From CAXMQS01 sp964195995 (GTDB taxonomy: Bacteria > Actinomycetota > Acidimicrobiia > Spongiisociales > JAOTWH01): DNA of 63,462 bases. Position numbers and translations under genes: made by a program. This document shows positions 17,907 through 26,322 of this stretch, piece after piece; position 1 is the first letter of the stretch; each line of letters opens with the position of its first letter. The stretch is taken from NCBI GenBank assembly GCA_964195995.1, contig CAXMQS010000098.1:1-63462 (forward strand), given 5' to 3'. The notes under the pieces were generated by a model that worked only from the letters and a program-made list of their open reading frames with translations, was not told the origin of the DNA and did not search any database.

Positions 17907-17981
17907 GCGATGGCCTCGATGAGGCCGTCCCACTTCGGAGAGTCAGATGTCGACCCTTGCCCGAACTCGACGTTTGGAGCT

Positions 17982-18161
17982 TTGCTACCCAACTGCTACC
18001 GAACCACCTATAACCACCCATCACAGGACGACACAGGCTGCACGCCATCACCTCGAAAGGCAGATGAAGAAGTTCTAACCCACGCCCGACGGCACTGGCT
18101 GGACCCCAGGCACTGAGCTGAACAACCCGAGATCGGCAGTTCGATTCTGCCCCCGGCCACA
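17982..18161 (+). repeat. Dispersed repeat copy E ending in a tRNA 3'-half
   Basis: Begins with TTGCTACCCAACTGCTACC and CTATAACCACCCATCA, then GGACGACAC, CTGGACCCCAGGC and a diverged tail at 18131-18160 with GGCAGTTCGATTCTGCC and CCCGGCCAC. It is the longest copy of the second repeat type and lies upstream of the trp operon. Confidence 0.65.
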
Positions 18162-18306
18162 GATACCGGTCGTCGTGGGAGCGCCACCTCCACCGAAGCT
18201 GATCCGGACGGGAGCAGCCTTCGCATATGCCGACCTTCCCCGACTTGGGACACTCGCCGGCGCACCCCACCTCGAGTCTCTTCGCCCGCTGCTCGTAGCG
18301 ATTGGC

Positions 18307-18404
18307 TAGGCTTTCCGCTCATGAAGAGGGTCGGATCATGGTGGCTAACCCAACTGGTGCGGAGTTCCGCGCCCTCTTCCAACTTGGTCGGCCAGTTCCG
18401 GTAG
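18307..18404 (+). promoter_or_regulatory. Putative trp promoter -10 box and overlapping Trp-Trp upstream ORF
   Basis: TAGGCT (18307-18312) fits TANNNT and lies 8 bases before an ATG at 18321, so a transcript could begin at that ATG without a leader. The frame from 18321 reads MKRVGSWWLTQ and continues to a TAG at 18402-18404 (27 residues). Its tandem Trp codons (18339-18344) overlap the trpE start in another frame. No good -35 and no terminator are seen. The WW pair may be chance, because trpE starts ATGGTGG. Confidence 0.35.
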
Positions 18405-19822
18405 TCGACACCGTCCTCGCCGACCTCGACACCTCCCTCAGCGTCTTCATCAAGCTCGACGACGGCGTCACCTCCTTCTTCCTTGAATCCGTTGAAGGCG
18501 ATCAAAGGTGGAGCAGGTTCAGCGTTGTCGGGCTGGGCAGCCGGGCAACCTTCACCGCACACCGGGGCACTATCACGATCAGCCGCAACGACGCAACGGA
18601 GACCATCGAGCTGCCGAACGATCGCACCGTCGATCCTCTCGACCACCTGCGGCACTTGATCGACGAACTGAGGCCCGCCGATATCGAAGGGTTACCGACC
18701 TTCGTCGGCGGGGCCGTCGGCTACCTGGCGTACGACTGGGTTCGCTATGTCGAGGACCTCCCCGACAACAACCCGAACGCGCTCGACGTGGCGGACGCCT
18801 ACTTCTCCTTCCCCGAGGTTGTTGCCGTACACGACTCTCATACGCAGTCGCTGTCGATCGTCACCTGGGCCGAGCCCGACGAGGAGGCCGACGATGCGTA
18901 TAGCGCCGCACTGGATCGCATCGAGTCGGTCAAGAAGAAACTCGCCAAGGCCTTGCCGCAGAGCGTTCCCGCCGCCGCTGCGGCCACCGACCTCGCGGTC
19001 ACGTCGAACTTCGACCAGAGCGCTTTCGAGGACGTCGTCGCCCAGTGTCGCAACTACATCACTGCAGGTGACGTGTTCCAGGTCGTGCCCTCGCAACGAC
19101 TCTCCGTACCACTTGAGCAAGATCCCGTTGATGTCTACCGCAAGCTGCGGCTGATCAACCCATCGCCGTACATGTTCTTCGTGCGCTGTCCGGGCGAGAC
19201 GGTGATCGGGTCATCTCCGGAGACCCTGGTTCGGCTGGAGGATCGCGAGATGACTCTGCGCCCTCTGGCGGGCACCCGTCCCCGCGGCTCGTCAGGGACC
19301 GAAGATCACGCGAATGAGCAGGAGCTGCTGTCGGACCCCAAGGAACTGGCCGAGCACGTCATGCTGGTCGACCTGGCCCGTAACGACCTGGGTCGCGTTG
19401 CCGAGATCGGCAGCGTCGTCGTCGACGAGTTCCAGGCGATAGAGCGCTACTCACACGTGATGCACATCGTCTCCAACGTGAGCGCAACCCTCGCCGAGGG
19501 CAAGGACGCCATCGACGTGCTGCGAGCTACGTTCCCCGCTGGAACGCTGACCGGCGCACCGAAGGTCCGCGCCATGGAGATAATCGACGAGGTTGAGCCT
19601 GAGCGCAGAGGCCTCTACGGGGGTGCCGTTGGCTATCTCGACTACCGCGGGAACATGGACATGGCCATCGCCATCCGCACCTTGCTGGTCAAGGACGGGC
19701 TGATCCATGCCCAGGCGGGAGCAGGCGTCGTCGCTGACTCCGACCCAGCCCGGGAGTATCAGGAGACCCTCGACAAGGCGCGGGCGTCGCTCAAGGCGAT
19801 CGAGGAGGCGCCGCTCCGATGA
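18338..19822 (+). CDS. trpE: Anthranilate synthase component I
   Basis: A 494-residue chorismate-using enzyme that makes anthranilate with ammonia supplied by TrpG, the first committed tryptophan step. The N-terminal FFLESVEGDQRWSRFSVVG contains the LLES-like element that binds feedback tryptophan. The catalytic C-terminal half shows NPSPYMFFVR, GSSPETLVRL, RPLAGTRPRG and FPAGTLTGAPKVRAMEII. The ATG at 18338 has AGAGGG upstream; a TTG at 18302 is less likely. It opens a tightly overlapping trp operon (trpG starts 4 bp before its stop). Confidence 0.96.
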   Translation: MVANPTGAEFRALFQLGRPVPVVDTVLADLDTSLSVFIKLDDGVTSFFLESVEGDQRWSRFSVVGLGSRATFTAHRGTITISRNDATETIELPNDRTVDPLDHLRHLIDELRPADIEGLPTFVGGAVGYLAYDWVRYVEDLPDNNPNALDVADAYFSFPEVVAVHDSHTQSLSIVTWAEPDEEADDAYSAALDRIESVKKKLAKALPQSVPAAAAATDLAVTSNFDQSAFEDVVAQCRNYITAGDVFQVVPSQRLSVPLEQDPVDVYRKLRLINPSPYMFFVRCPGETVIGSSPETLVRLEDREMTLRPLAGTRPRGSSGTEDHANEQELLSDPKELAEHVMLVDLARNDLGRVAEIGSVVVDEFQAIERYSHVMHIVSNVSATLAEGKDAIDVLRATFPAGTLTGAPKVRAMEIIDEVEPERRGLYGGAVGYLDYRGNMDMAIAIRTLLVKDGLIHAQAGAGVVADSDPAREYQETLDKARASLKAIEEAPLR

Positions 19823-20403
19823 ACCTTCTCATCATCGACAACTACGACTCATTCACATTCAACCTCGTGCAGTACCTGGGCGAGCTGGGGGCCAACAGCG
19901 ACGTCGTGCGTAACGACGAGATCACGATCGAAGACGTTGCATCCCGCGGCGCCGACGCCATCGTCATCTCGCCCGGACCCTGCACCCCAACCGAGGCCGG
20001 GATCAGTGTCGCCGTCGTCGAACGCTACGCCGGCCGGCTCCCCATCCTCGGTGTGTGTCTCGGCCACCAGGCGATTGGTCAGGCGTTCGGCGCCACGATC
20101 GTGGCAGCGCGACAGCCGATGCACGGCAAGACGTCGCCGATCGGACACAACGGAAAAGGCATTCTCAAGGGACTGCCCGGCGGCTTCGCGGCTACCCGCT
20201 ATCACTCGCTAGCCGTTGATAGAGACAGCCTCCCCGATGAACTCGAGGTGACCGCCGGCGCTCCCGACGGCGAGATCATGGGCCTCGCCCACCGGTCCCT
20301 TCCGGTATGGGGGGTCCAGTTCCATCCCGAGTCGATCCTCACCGTCGTCGGGCGCCACCTCCTGGGTAACTTTCTGAAGCTGTCGAGCCGCCAGCCACTA
20401 TGA
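19819..20403 (+). CDS. trpG: Anthranilate synthase component II (glutamine amidotransferase)
   Basis: A 194-residue class I glutamine amidotransferase that hydrolyses glutamine and channels ammonia to TrpE. The nucleophile Cys is in GVCLGHQAIG and the His-Glu pair in VQFHPESI; the N terminus LLIIDNYDSFTFNLVQYLGELG is diagnostic. It might also serve aminodeoxychorismate synthase as PabA, but its position inside the trp operon supports TrpG. It overlaps trpE and trpD by 4 bp on each side. Confidence 0.95.
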   Translation: MNLLIIDNYDSFTFNLVQYLGELGANSDVVRNDEITIEDVASRGADAIVISPGPCTPTEAGISVAVVERYAGRLPILGVCLGHQAIGQAFGATIVAARQPMHGKTSPIGHNGKGILKGLPGGFAATRYHSLAVDRDSLPDELEVTAGAPDGEIMGLAHRSLPVWGVQFHPESILTVVGRHLLGNFLKLSSRQPL

Positions 20404-21434
20404 GCATCGCCGTCGACAAGGCCCTGGAGCGGGTTACCGCCGGTACGGAGCTAAGTGGCGACGAGATGCGCGATGTCATTCGCTCAGTGATGGAGGGGGA
20501 CGCTTCTCCCGACGTGGTTGCCGACCTCCTGACAGCACTGCATACCAGAGGCGAGACCACAGCGGAGATCGCCGGCGCCGCGCAAGCGATGCGCGACCTT
20601 GTGGTCGAGCTACCGCACGCGCCGGCAGGGGCCATCGACACGGCCGGAACGGGTGGAGACGACTCCGGAACTTTCAACATCTCGACGCTTGCTGCCATCG
20701 TCGCAGCCGGAGCCGGCGCCATCGTCGCTAAGCACGGCAACCGAGCCGCCACCAGCCAATGCGGATCGGCGGAGGTGCTGGAAGCCCTCGGAGTTCGCAT
20801 CGACATCCCTCCGCTTCGGGCAGCGCAGGCTGTTCACGAGGTTGGGATCGGGTTCCTGTACGCCCGGGCGTGCCATCCGGCCATGGCCGCGGTGGCCCCG
20901 ATTCGGGCAGCGCTGGCGATCCCCACGATCTTCAACCGACTGGGGCCACTCACCAACCCGATGTTCGTCACGCGCCAGCTCGTTGGAGTGGGAAGAGCCA
21001 ACATGATCGAGGGAGCTCTGCAGGCGCTCGCCCTCCTCGGTAGCGACAAGGTGTGGGTCGTTCACTCCGAAGACGGATTGGACGAGATCTCGACGGCGGC
21101 ACCGACGCAGGTCGCGGCTCTCGAGAACGGGGCGACGCGTCAGTTCGTCATCGACCCTTCGGATTTCGTGGCCCCGGCCCGGATCGAAGATCTTAAGGGC
21201 GGCGATGCCCTACGCAACGCCGAGATCGCCCGCAGCGTGCTGGCCGGCAAGCCGGGCCCGCATCGCGATGTCGTACTGCTCAATGCCGCCGCGGCACTGT
21301 GTGTCGCATCCGATGACGATGACATCAGCGCTGGCGTGCAGAGAGCTGCTAGTTCGATTGATAGCGGCGCCGCCGCCGAGACCCTCGAGCGGTGGGTGTC
21401 ATTCACCGGCTCTGCCGCACAGGAGTCGAGGTGA
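20400..21434 (+). CDS. trpD: Anthranilate phosphoribosyltransferase
   Basis: A 344-residue enzyme that joins anthranilate to PRPP, giving phosphoribosylanthranilate. The glycine-rich PRPP loop is DTAGTGGDDSGTFNIST, followed by KHGNRAATSQCGSAEVLEALG, the anthranilate pocket block CHPAMAAVAPIRAAL and the metal-binding HSEDGLDEIS. The length is usual. It overlaps trpG at the start and shares a GTGA overlap with trpC at the end. Confidence 0.96.
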   Translation: MSIAVDKALERVTAGTELSGDEMRDVIRSVMEGDASPDVVADLLTALHTRGETTAEIAGAAQAMRDLVVELPHAPAGAIDTAGTGGDDSGTFNISTLAAIVAAGAGAIVAKHGNRAATSQCGSAEVLEALGVRIDIPPLRAAQAVHEVGIGFLYARACHPAMAAVAPIRAALAIPTIFNRLGPLTNPMFVTRQLVGVGRANMIEGALQALALLGSDKVWVVHSEDGLDEISTAAPTQVAALENGATRQFVIDPSDFVAPARIEDLKGGDALRNAEIARSVLAGKPGPHRDVVLLNAAAALCVASDDDDISAGVQRAASSIDSGAAAETLERWVSFTGSAAQESR

Positions 21435-22198
21435 ACATCTTGGAGCAGATCATCGAGGCCAAGACTGCGGAAGTCGCCACGTTGGATCGAGTGGAGATCG
21501 CAGACGGCCTCGCTGCAGCGCCGCCAACGCGGGGCTTTGTAGAGGCGCTGCTCGCCAGCCAACCGCCGGCCGTGATCGCAGAGTTCAAACGGGCCTCCCC
21601 CTCGCGCGGCGAGATCCACCCCGGTGCCGAGCCCGCCGCCATAGCCAGGCAATACGAAGCCGCCGGCGCCGCTGCCCTCTCAGTGCTCACGGACTCCGAG
21701 TTCTTTGGCGGATCGCTGGAAGACCTCGTCGCTGCCCGCGCCTCAACGGACCTGCCTGTGCTGCGTAAGGACTTCATAATCGATCAACTCCAGGTGACGG
21801 AAGCTCGCGGGGCTGGCGCGGATGCGGTACTGCTCATCGTCGCCGCCCTCGACAACAGGGGGCTGCACAACCTGCTGGCTGACACTGAAGAGCTGGGCAT
21901 GGACGCCTTGGTCGAGGTGCATAACGAAGAAGAGGCGCGGCGCGCTCTTGCCGCCGGCGCCACGCTGCTTGGCATCAACAACCGTGACCTGCGGACATTC
22001 CAAACGGACCCGGAGGTCACGAAGCGCCTGGCACCGCTGCTGCATGGTTGCACCATCGTCTCCGAGAGTGGTATCAACGATCCGGCGGTCATCGAAGATC
22101 TGATCGCTGCCGGGGCGACGGCGTTTCTCATCGGGGAGGCACTCATGGTGGCCGCCGACCCCGGCACCGAACTAGAGCGGCTGCGAGGCAGGTCATGA
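21431..22198 (+). CDS. trpC: Indole-3-glycerol-phosphate synthase
   Basis: A 255-residue TIM barrel that cyclises CdRP to indole-3-glycerol phosphate. The GTG at 21431 overlaps the trpD stop as GTGA. Motifs are VIAEFKRASPSRGEI (substrate-binding Lys), VLRKDFIIDQLQV (catalytic Lys), LVEVHNEEEA, GINNRDLRTF and the phosphate-binding SESGIND. A longer frame upstream lies inside trpD and is rejected. It runs directly into the trpF-trpB fusion with a 4-bp overlap. Confidence 0.95.
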   Translation: MNILEQIIEAKTAEVATLDRVEIADGLAAAPPTRGFVEALLASQPPAVIAEFKRASPSRGEIHPGAEPAAIARQYEAAGAAALSVLTDSEFFGGSLEDLVAARASTDLPVLRKDFIIDQLQVTEARGAGADAVLLIVAALDNRGLHNLLADTEELGMDALVEVHNEEEARRALAAGATLLGINNRDLRTFQTDPEVTKRLAPLLHGCTIVSESGINDPAVIEDLIAAGATAFLIGEALMVAADPGTELERLRGRS

Positions 22199-23985
22199 TT
22201 CAGGTCAAGGTATGCGGCATCACCTCGGTGGCCGACGCTGAAGCGACGGTGGCGGCGGGAGCGGATGCCATCGGTCTCAACTTCGTGGCGGGAACTCCAC
22301 GCGCCGTCGACCCGGCAGTGGCGGCTTCGATCAGCGCCGCGGTGGCCGGGCGAACGGTACGGGTTGGCGTATTCCAGGGTGCCGATGGTGACCTGATCGA
22401 TCAACTCATCGAGGAGGTCGGTCTTGACGTCGTCCAGCTTCACGGCGACGAGGACCCCGAATTCGTCGCCGATCGCCCGGTCCCCGTTATCAAGGTCCTC
22501 TCAGCTGATAGCGATCTCGTTGCTATCGCTGATCGATACCCAAACGTCGACCTGATGATCGACCACTCCTCGGGAGGTGGGTCCGGACGGAGCTGGGACT
22601 TCTCGCAGGCAAGGGCCCTCGTCGGCAAGGGCAGGCGAGTGTGGCTGGCCGGGGGACTAGCAGATGACAACGTCGCAGACGCCATCGTCGCCGCCTCGCC
22701 GTTCGGTGTTGATGCGTCGTCTCGCCTCGAGTCCAGTCCAAGGATCAAGGATCCCGCCAAGGTGGGTTCCTTCATTCAGGCGGCGCGTGCAACGGAGAAG
22801 AACTCTGAGAGCCCCGACCCGCTCGGCTATTACCAGGGATTTGGGGGCCGCTTCGTGCCCGAGATCCTCATCCCGGCCGTTGACGAGCTGACGCGGACCT
22901 ACCAGGTGCTGCGGGACGACTCCGAATTCCGGGCCGAGCTCCGCCATGACCTCACGACCTACGCCGGGCGACCGACTCCGCTGTATTTCGCGCCACGGCT
23001 CAGCGACGACCTGGGGGTAAGGGTCTATCTCAAACGCGAGGACCTGGCCCACACCGGCGCCCACAAGATCAACAACGCCATCGGACAAGCGTTGATCGCC
23101 AAACGGATGGGCAAGCCCCGGGTGATCGCCGAGACCGGCGCCGGCCAGCACGGCGTTGCTACCGCCACCGCCTGCGCCCGCTACGGCATCGCCTGCGAGG
23201 TGTACATGGGCGAAGAGGACACGCGTCGCCAGGCATTGAACGTTTTCAAGATGAAGCTGCTCGGGGCAACTGTCGTTCCTGTGACGGCGGGAAGCAGAAC
23301 CCTCAAAGATGCCATGAACGAAGCACTACGGGACTGGGCTACCAACGTGGCGGATACCTATTACCTGATCGGTTCTGTCGCCGGGCCCCACCCCTATCCG
23401 ATGATCGTGCGCGATCTGCAGAGGGTGATCGGCGACGAGGCAAGGGAGCAGATCCTGGCGGCAGAAGGGCGGCTCCCCGATTTGGTCATGGCCTGTGTCG
23501 GTGGCGGCTCCAACGCCATGGGGATCTTCCACCCGTTCCACGACGACGACGTGGCTTTCGTCGGAGTGGAAGCCGGCGGCGAGGGTCTTGCCGGCGCGCA
23601 TGGTGCCTCGATATCGGCAGGTTCCCCCGGCGTGCTCCACGGAAGCCGCTCCTATGTGCTCCAGGACGTCGCCGGTCAGATCAACGAGGCCCACTCCATC
23701 TCTGCGGGACTCGACTACCCCGGCGTGGGACCGGAGCACGCCCAGTATCGGGAGAGCGGCCGGGCCGAATACGTACCAGCCACCGACGCCGAGGCGCTCG
23801 ACGCCTTCGTCTACTTGTCGCAGATCGAAGGCATCATCCCTGCCTTCGAGAGCGCCCATGCCATCGCCGAGCTGCGCAAGCGGGCACCCGCCCTTGACCC
23901 CGACACCGTTGTCGTGGTCAACCTGTCTGGCAGAGGGGACAAGGACGCCACTGAAGCCAGCGCCATCCTCGAGAGCCTTCGATGA
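22195..23985 (+). CDS. trpFB: Fused phosphoribosylanthranilate isomerase - tryptophan synthase beta subunit
   Basis: One 596-residue frame carries two enzymes. Residues 1-200 are TrpF: VKVCGITSVADA with catalytic Cys7, QLHGDE, the general acid Asp123 in LMIDHSSGGGSG, and LAGGLADDNV. A short linker (about 200-210) leads to TrpB at about 211-596, which begins GYYQGFGGRFVPE as free TrpB does. It has the PLP lysine in HTGAHKINNA, ETGAGQHGVATAT, the phosphate loop CVGGGSNAMG and LSGRGDKD. No stop or frameshift interrupts the join. TrpF-TrpB is an uncommon pairing (TrpC-TrpF is the usual fusion). TrpA is encoded next with a 4-bp overlap. Confidence 0.95.
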   Translation: MIQVKVCGITSVADAEATVAAGADAIGLNFVAGTPRAVDPAVAASISAAVAGRTVRVGVFQGADGDLIDQLIEEVGLDVVQLHGDEDPEFVADRPVPVIKVLSADSDLVAIADRYPNVDLMIDHSSGGGSGRSWDFSQARALVGKGRRVWLAGGLADDNVADAIVAASPFGVDASSRLESSPRIKDPAKVGSFIQAARATEKNSESPDPLGYYQGFGGRFVPEILIPAVDELTRTYQVLRDDSEFRAELRHDLTTYAGRPTPLYFAPRLSDDLGVRVYLKREDLAHTGAHKINNAIGQALIAKRMGKPRVIAETGAGQHGVATATACARYGIACEVYMGEEDTRRQALNVFKMKLLGATVVPVTAGSRTLKDAMNEALRDWATNVADTYYLIGSVAGPHPYPMIVRDLQRVIGDEAREQILAAEGRLPDLVMACVGGGSNAMGIFHPFHDDDVAFVGVEAGGEGLAGAHGASISAGSPGVLHGSRSYVLQDVAGQINEAHSISAGLDYPGVGPEHAQYRESGRAEYVPATDAEALDAFVYLSQIEGIIPAFESAHAIAELRKRAPALDPDTVVVVNLSGRGDKDATEASAILESLR

Positions 23986-24800
23986 GCGATCGACTGGCTG
24001 CCGCCTTCGAGCAAGCGAGCGCCGAGAACCGAGCCGCCCTTGTCATCTTCATCACGTGCGGCGACCCCGACCTGAAGACAACGCTGGAGCTGGTGCCAGC
24101 GCTCGCCGCGGCCGGAGCAGACATCGTCGAACTCGGTTTTCCCCACAGCGACCCGATCGCGGAGGGTCCCACCATCCAGGCGGCATCGCAGCGGGCACTT
24201 GCCGGTGGCGTTGCGACGAGCGATGTCCTCGAAGTGGCCGCGAAGGTGAGGTCCACGAGCGAGACTCCCCTTGTGCTGATGGGGTACATGAACAACGTAC
24301 TCGCCCACGGTGAGCAGCAGTTCGTGGCCGATGCCGCCGCGGCCGGCGTCGATGGGCTCATCATCGTCGACGCCCCGTTCGACGAGCGCCCCTCCCTCCA
24401 GGCAGCATGCCACAAGGAGGGTGTCCACCGGGTGCTGCTGGTCGCTCCGACCACTCCCCCCGAGCGCATGGTGCGAATCGCTAGCCAGAGCGGTGGCTTC
24501 GTCTACTGCGTATCCGTCACGGGCGTCACCGGAGCCAGGACCGAACTTCCCAGCGACCTGACCTCCCTGATTCAACGAGTCAAGCGCGTCAGCTCGCTCC
24601 CAGTCGCCGTCGGTTTCGGCATCTCAACGCCCGCCCAGGCAGCCGAGGTAGGCAGAGTCGCCGATGGAGTGGTGGTGGGAAGCGCCTTGATCAATGCGCT
24701 TGCCGAGGACGGTACCGGAGCTGCGATCAAGTTAGTCGGTCAGCTGGCGGCGGCTGTCAAGAGGGCTCGAGATCCCGAGCGGACGCAGGCGCCTACGTAG
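23982..24800 (+). CDS. trpA: Tryptophan synthase alpha subunit
   Basis: A 272-residue TIM barrel that cleaves indole-3-glycerol phosphate to indole, which passes to the beta domain encoded just upstream. The catalytic Glu and Asp are in VELGFPHSDPIAEGPTIQ. LMGYMNNVLAHG and the phosphate-binding GFGISTPAQA and GVVVGSAL are present. It closes the trp operon. About 30 bases later begins the promoter of the cysteine leader. Confidence 0.95.
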   Translation: MSDRLAAAFEQASAENRAALVIFITCGDPDLKTTLELVPALAAAGADIVELGFPHSDPIAEGPTIQAASQRALAGGVATSDVLEVAAKVRSTSETPLVLMGYMNNVLAHGEQQFVADAAAAGVDGLIIVDAPFDERPSLQAACHKEGVHRVLLVAPTTPPERMVRIASQSGGFVYCVSVTGVTGARTELPSDLTSLIQRVKRVSSLPVAVGFGISTPAQAAEVGRVADGVVVGSALINALAEDGTGAAIKLVGQLAAAVKRARDPERTQAPT

Positions 24801-24830
24801 ACAACAATGTCGGCTGTTGCGACAAACCGC

Positions 24831-24859
24831 TTGCCATCTCGCGCAGACGCCGCAACAAT
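24831..24859 (+). promoter_or_regulatory. Promoter of the cys leader / cysteine synthase operon
   Basis: TTGCCA (24831-24836) and AACAAT (24854-24859) are spaced by 17 bp. The ATG of the leader ORF lies 7 bases after the -10 box, so the transcript is predicted to start at or within a base or two of that ATG, leaderless. No ribosome binding site precedes the ATG, consistent with this. Confidence 0.6.
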
Positions 24860-24866
24860 GCGGTCG

Positions 24867-24944
24867 ATGGATCGTTGGACCCGAGCTCAGACGTGTTGTT
24901 GTCGCTGCTGCGGCCCCATGCCGTGCGGAGAGATGTGTGCCTAA
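24867..24944 (+). CDS. Polycysteine leader peptide (cysteine-sensing attenuator)
   Basis: A 25-codon ORF starting MDRWTRAQT and continuing CCCRCCGPMPCGEMCA, then TAA: seven Cys codons in 25. Five are nearly consecutive (24894-24911). It is followed by an intrinsic terminator (24981-25012) and then the cysteine synthase gene. Leaderless polycysteine leader ORFs that attenuate sulfur genes are known from mycobacteria; this one has the same architecture. Expected behaviour: with low Cys-tRNA the ribosome stalls in the Cys run and permits the antiterminator; with ample cysteine it runs to the stop, covers the antiterminator strand and lets the terminator form. Confidence 0.85.
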   Translation: MDRWTRAQTCCCRCCGPMPCGEMCA

Positions 24945-24993
24945 CGACTGACTGAGCAACCCAACAGCCACCTTCCAACACCCGCACCGGCAT
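24918..24993 (+). promoter_or_regulatory. Antiterminator pairing of the cys attenuator
   Basis: ATGCCGTGCGG (24918-24928, inside the leader ORF) is complementary to CCGCACCGGCAT (24982-24993, the 5' arm of the terminator) over 11 bp with one bulged C (24987). The two structures are mutually exclusive, as an attenuation switch requires. Confidence 0.75.
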
Positions 24994-25012
24994 CTTGCAC
25001 GGGCGGGTTTTT
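24981..25012 (+). terminator. Intrinsic terminator of the cys attenuator
   Basis: CCCGCACCG pairs with CGGGCGGG (8 bp with one bulged A) around a 10-base loop, followed by TTTTT at 25008-25012. It ends 22 bases before the cysteine synthase start, so read-through is needed to express the operon. Confidence 0.85.
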
Positions 25013-25034
25013 CTATTCCTGAAAGACCCCGCAT

Positions 25035-26030
25035 ATGACCCAGACCCCCATACGTCCTCGAAATCGGCTGGAAGCTGATGTCCGTCTGCGACGGCACCAC
25101 GACATCCGTGATCTGCTGCCGGGGCCGGATAACCCGACACCCTTGCTGAGGCTCAACCGCGCCAGCCCTCCCAACCTTCAGATGTTCCTCAAACTGGAGT
25201 GGCTCAATCCGTTCGGTTCGGTGAAGGACCGAACTGCAGCGTTTCTCCTTGCCGGTCTCGTTGAGCGGGGTGAGCTGGAGGGAGCCGAGCTCGTCGAGGC
25301 CAGCTCGGGTAACACCGGGATCGCGCTGGCTGCCCTCGGGTCGCTGATGGGGGTGCCGGTCACGGTGACGATTCCCGACGGGATCCCCGAGGAGAAGAAA
25401 ACACTCATGCGCATGCTGGGGGCGGAGGTGTGGGAGACACCCGATGACCTCTGCCCCGTGGACCATCCCAAAGACGGCGCCATCGCGCTCGCCCGATCGC
25501 TGGTCACCTCCGACACCGGCACTCGGTACGTAATGGCCGACCAATACGAGAACAATGACAACGTCCGGGCGCACTACGAGACAACCGGTCCCGAGATATG
25601 GCGCCAAACAGAGGGAAGGCTCCAGTACTTCCTGGCTGGCCTCGGTACTGGGGGCACGATCACCGGAGCAGGCCGCTTCCTCAAGGAGCAGGACCCAGCG
25701 ATCCAGGTAATAGGCATCGAACCTCAGCCGGGACATCGGCTGCCCGGGCTCAAGTCTTTCCAAGAAGCCAAGGAACCGGGGATCCTCGACCGGACCGTGA
25801 TCGACGACGTGATCCGGGTCGACGACGACCCGGCCTACGACATGACGACGCGGTTGTTCCGGGAAGAGGGTCTCATCGTGGGCCCGTCGACCGGTGCCGT
25901 TGTCCACGCGGCATTCCAGCTCGGCGCCGCCAACGACGACGTAGCCGTCGGCATCTCCCCCGACGCCGGCGTGAAATACGTGAGCTACTTCGCGGAACGT
26001 CTCGGCGGAGTCGGACTCCCCAAGATCTGA
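25035..26030 (+). CDS. Cysteine synthase family PLP enzyme (CysK/CysM-like)
   Basis: A 331-residue fold-type II PLP enzyme expected to make cysteine from an activated serine and a sulfide or persulfide donor. The PLP lysine is in NPFGSVKDRTAA, the Asn loop in EASSGNTGIALA, and the phosphate-binding loop is GLGTGGTITGAGRFLK. The polycysteine attenuator directly upstream supports cysteine as the end product. The downstream partners TusA and DsrE2 are sulfur-relay proteins, so the donor may be a protein-bound persulfide rather than free sulfide. The exact acceptor (O-acetyl- or O-phosphoserine) cannot be told from sequence. Confidence 0.88.
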   Translation: MTQTPIRPRNRLEADVRLRRHHDIRDLLPGPDNPTPLLRLNRASPPNLQMFLKLEWLNPFGSVKDRTAAFLLAGLVERGELEGAELVEASSGNTGIALAALGSLMGVPVTVTIPDGIPEEKKTLMRMLGAEVWETPDDLCPVDHPKDGAIALARSLVTSDTGTRYVMADQYENNDNVRAHYETTGPEIWRQTEGRLQYFLAGLGTGGTITGAGRFLKEQDPAIQVIGIEPQPGHRLPGLKSFQEAKEPGILDRTVIDDVIRVDDDPAYDMTTRLFREEGLIVGPSTGAVVHAAFQLGAANDDVAVGISPDAGVKYVSYFAERLGGVGLPKI

Positions 26031-26058
26031 CAACCAACAACCAAGGAGAAACATCGAC

Positions 26059-26322
26059 ATGACCCAAGCCAGCGAAATCGGCGACATCCAGGTCGCCGAC
26101 AGGCTCGATACCAGTGGGCTGCTGTGCCCTCTACCCGTCTACAAGGCAGCCCTCGTGCTGAAGCAACTCGAGGCAGGCGAGGTACTGGAGCTGACGTGCA
26201 CCGACCCTGGATCGCTTGCAGACATCCCGGCCCTCGCGCGCCAACGAGGGGACACTTTGCTCGCCGTCGAGGACCGCGACGGGTTGCAGAAGTTCTGGAT
26301 CAAGAAAGGCGCAAGCTCATGA
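26059..26322 (+). CDS. tusA: TusA/SirA-family sulfur carrier protein
   Basis: An 87-residue TusA-like protein with the hallmark C-P-x-P motif in DTSGLLCPLPVYKAAL; that Cys carries a persulfide. AAGGAG lies upstream of the ATG. It is cotranscribed with the cysteine synthase gene (28-base gap) and overlaps the DsrE2-like gene by 4 bp. TusA proteins pass sulfane sulfur between sulfurtransferases and acceptors. Here the neighbours suggest delivery to, or from, cysteine synthesis. Confidence 0.9.
   Translation: MTQASEIGDIQVADRLDTSGLLCPLPVYKAALVLKQLEAGEVLELTCTDPGSLADIPALARQRGDTLLAVEDRDGLQKFWIKKGASS

Noticed and set aside
17830..18270. Minus-strand frame with a Cys-rich start and the text GAESNCRSRVVQ
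   Set aside because: It reads through the reverse complement of the tRNA-like repeat, a well-known source of false proteins, and overlaps the CDF gene.
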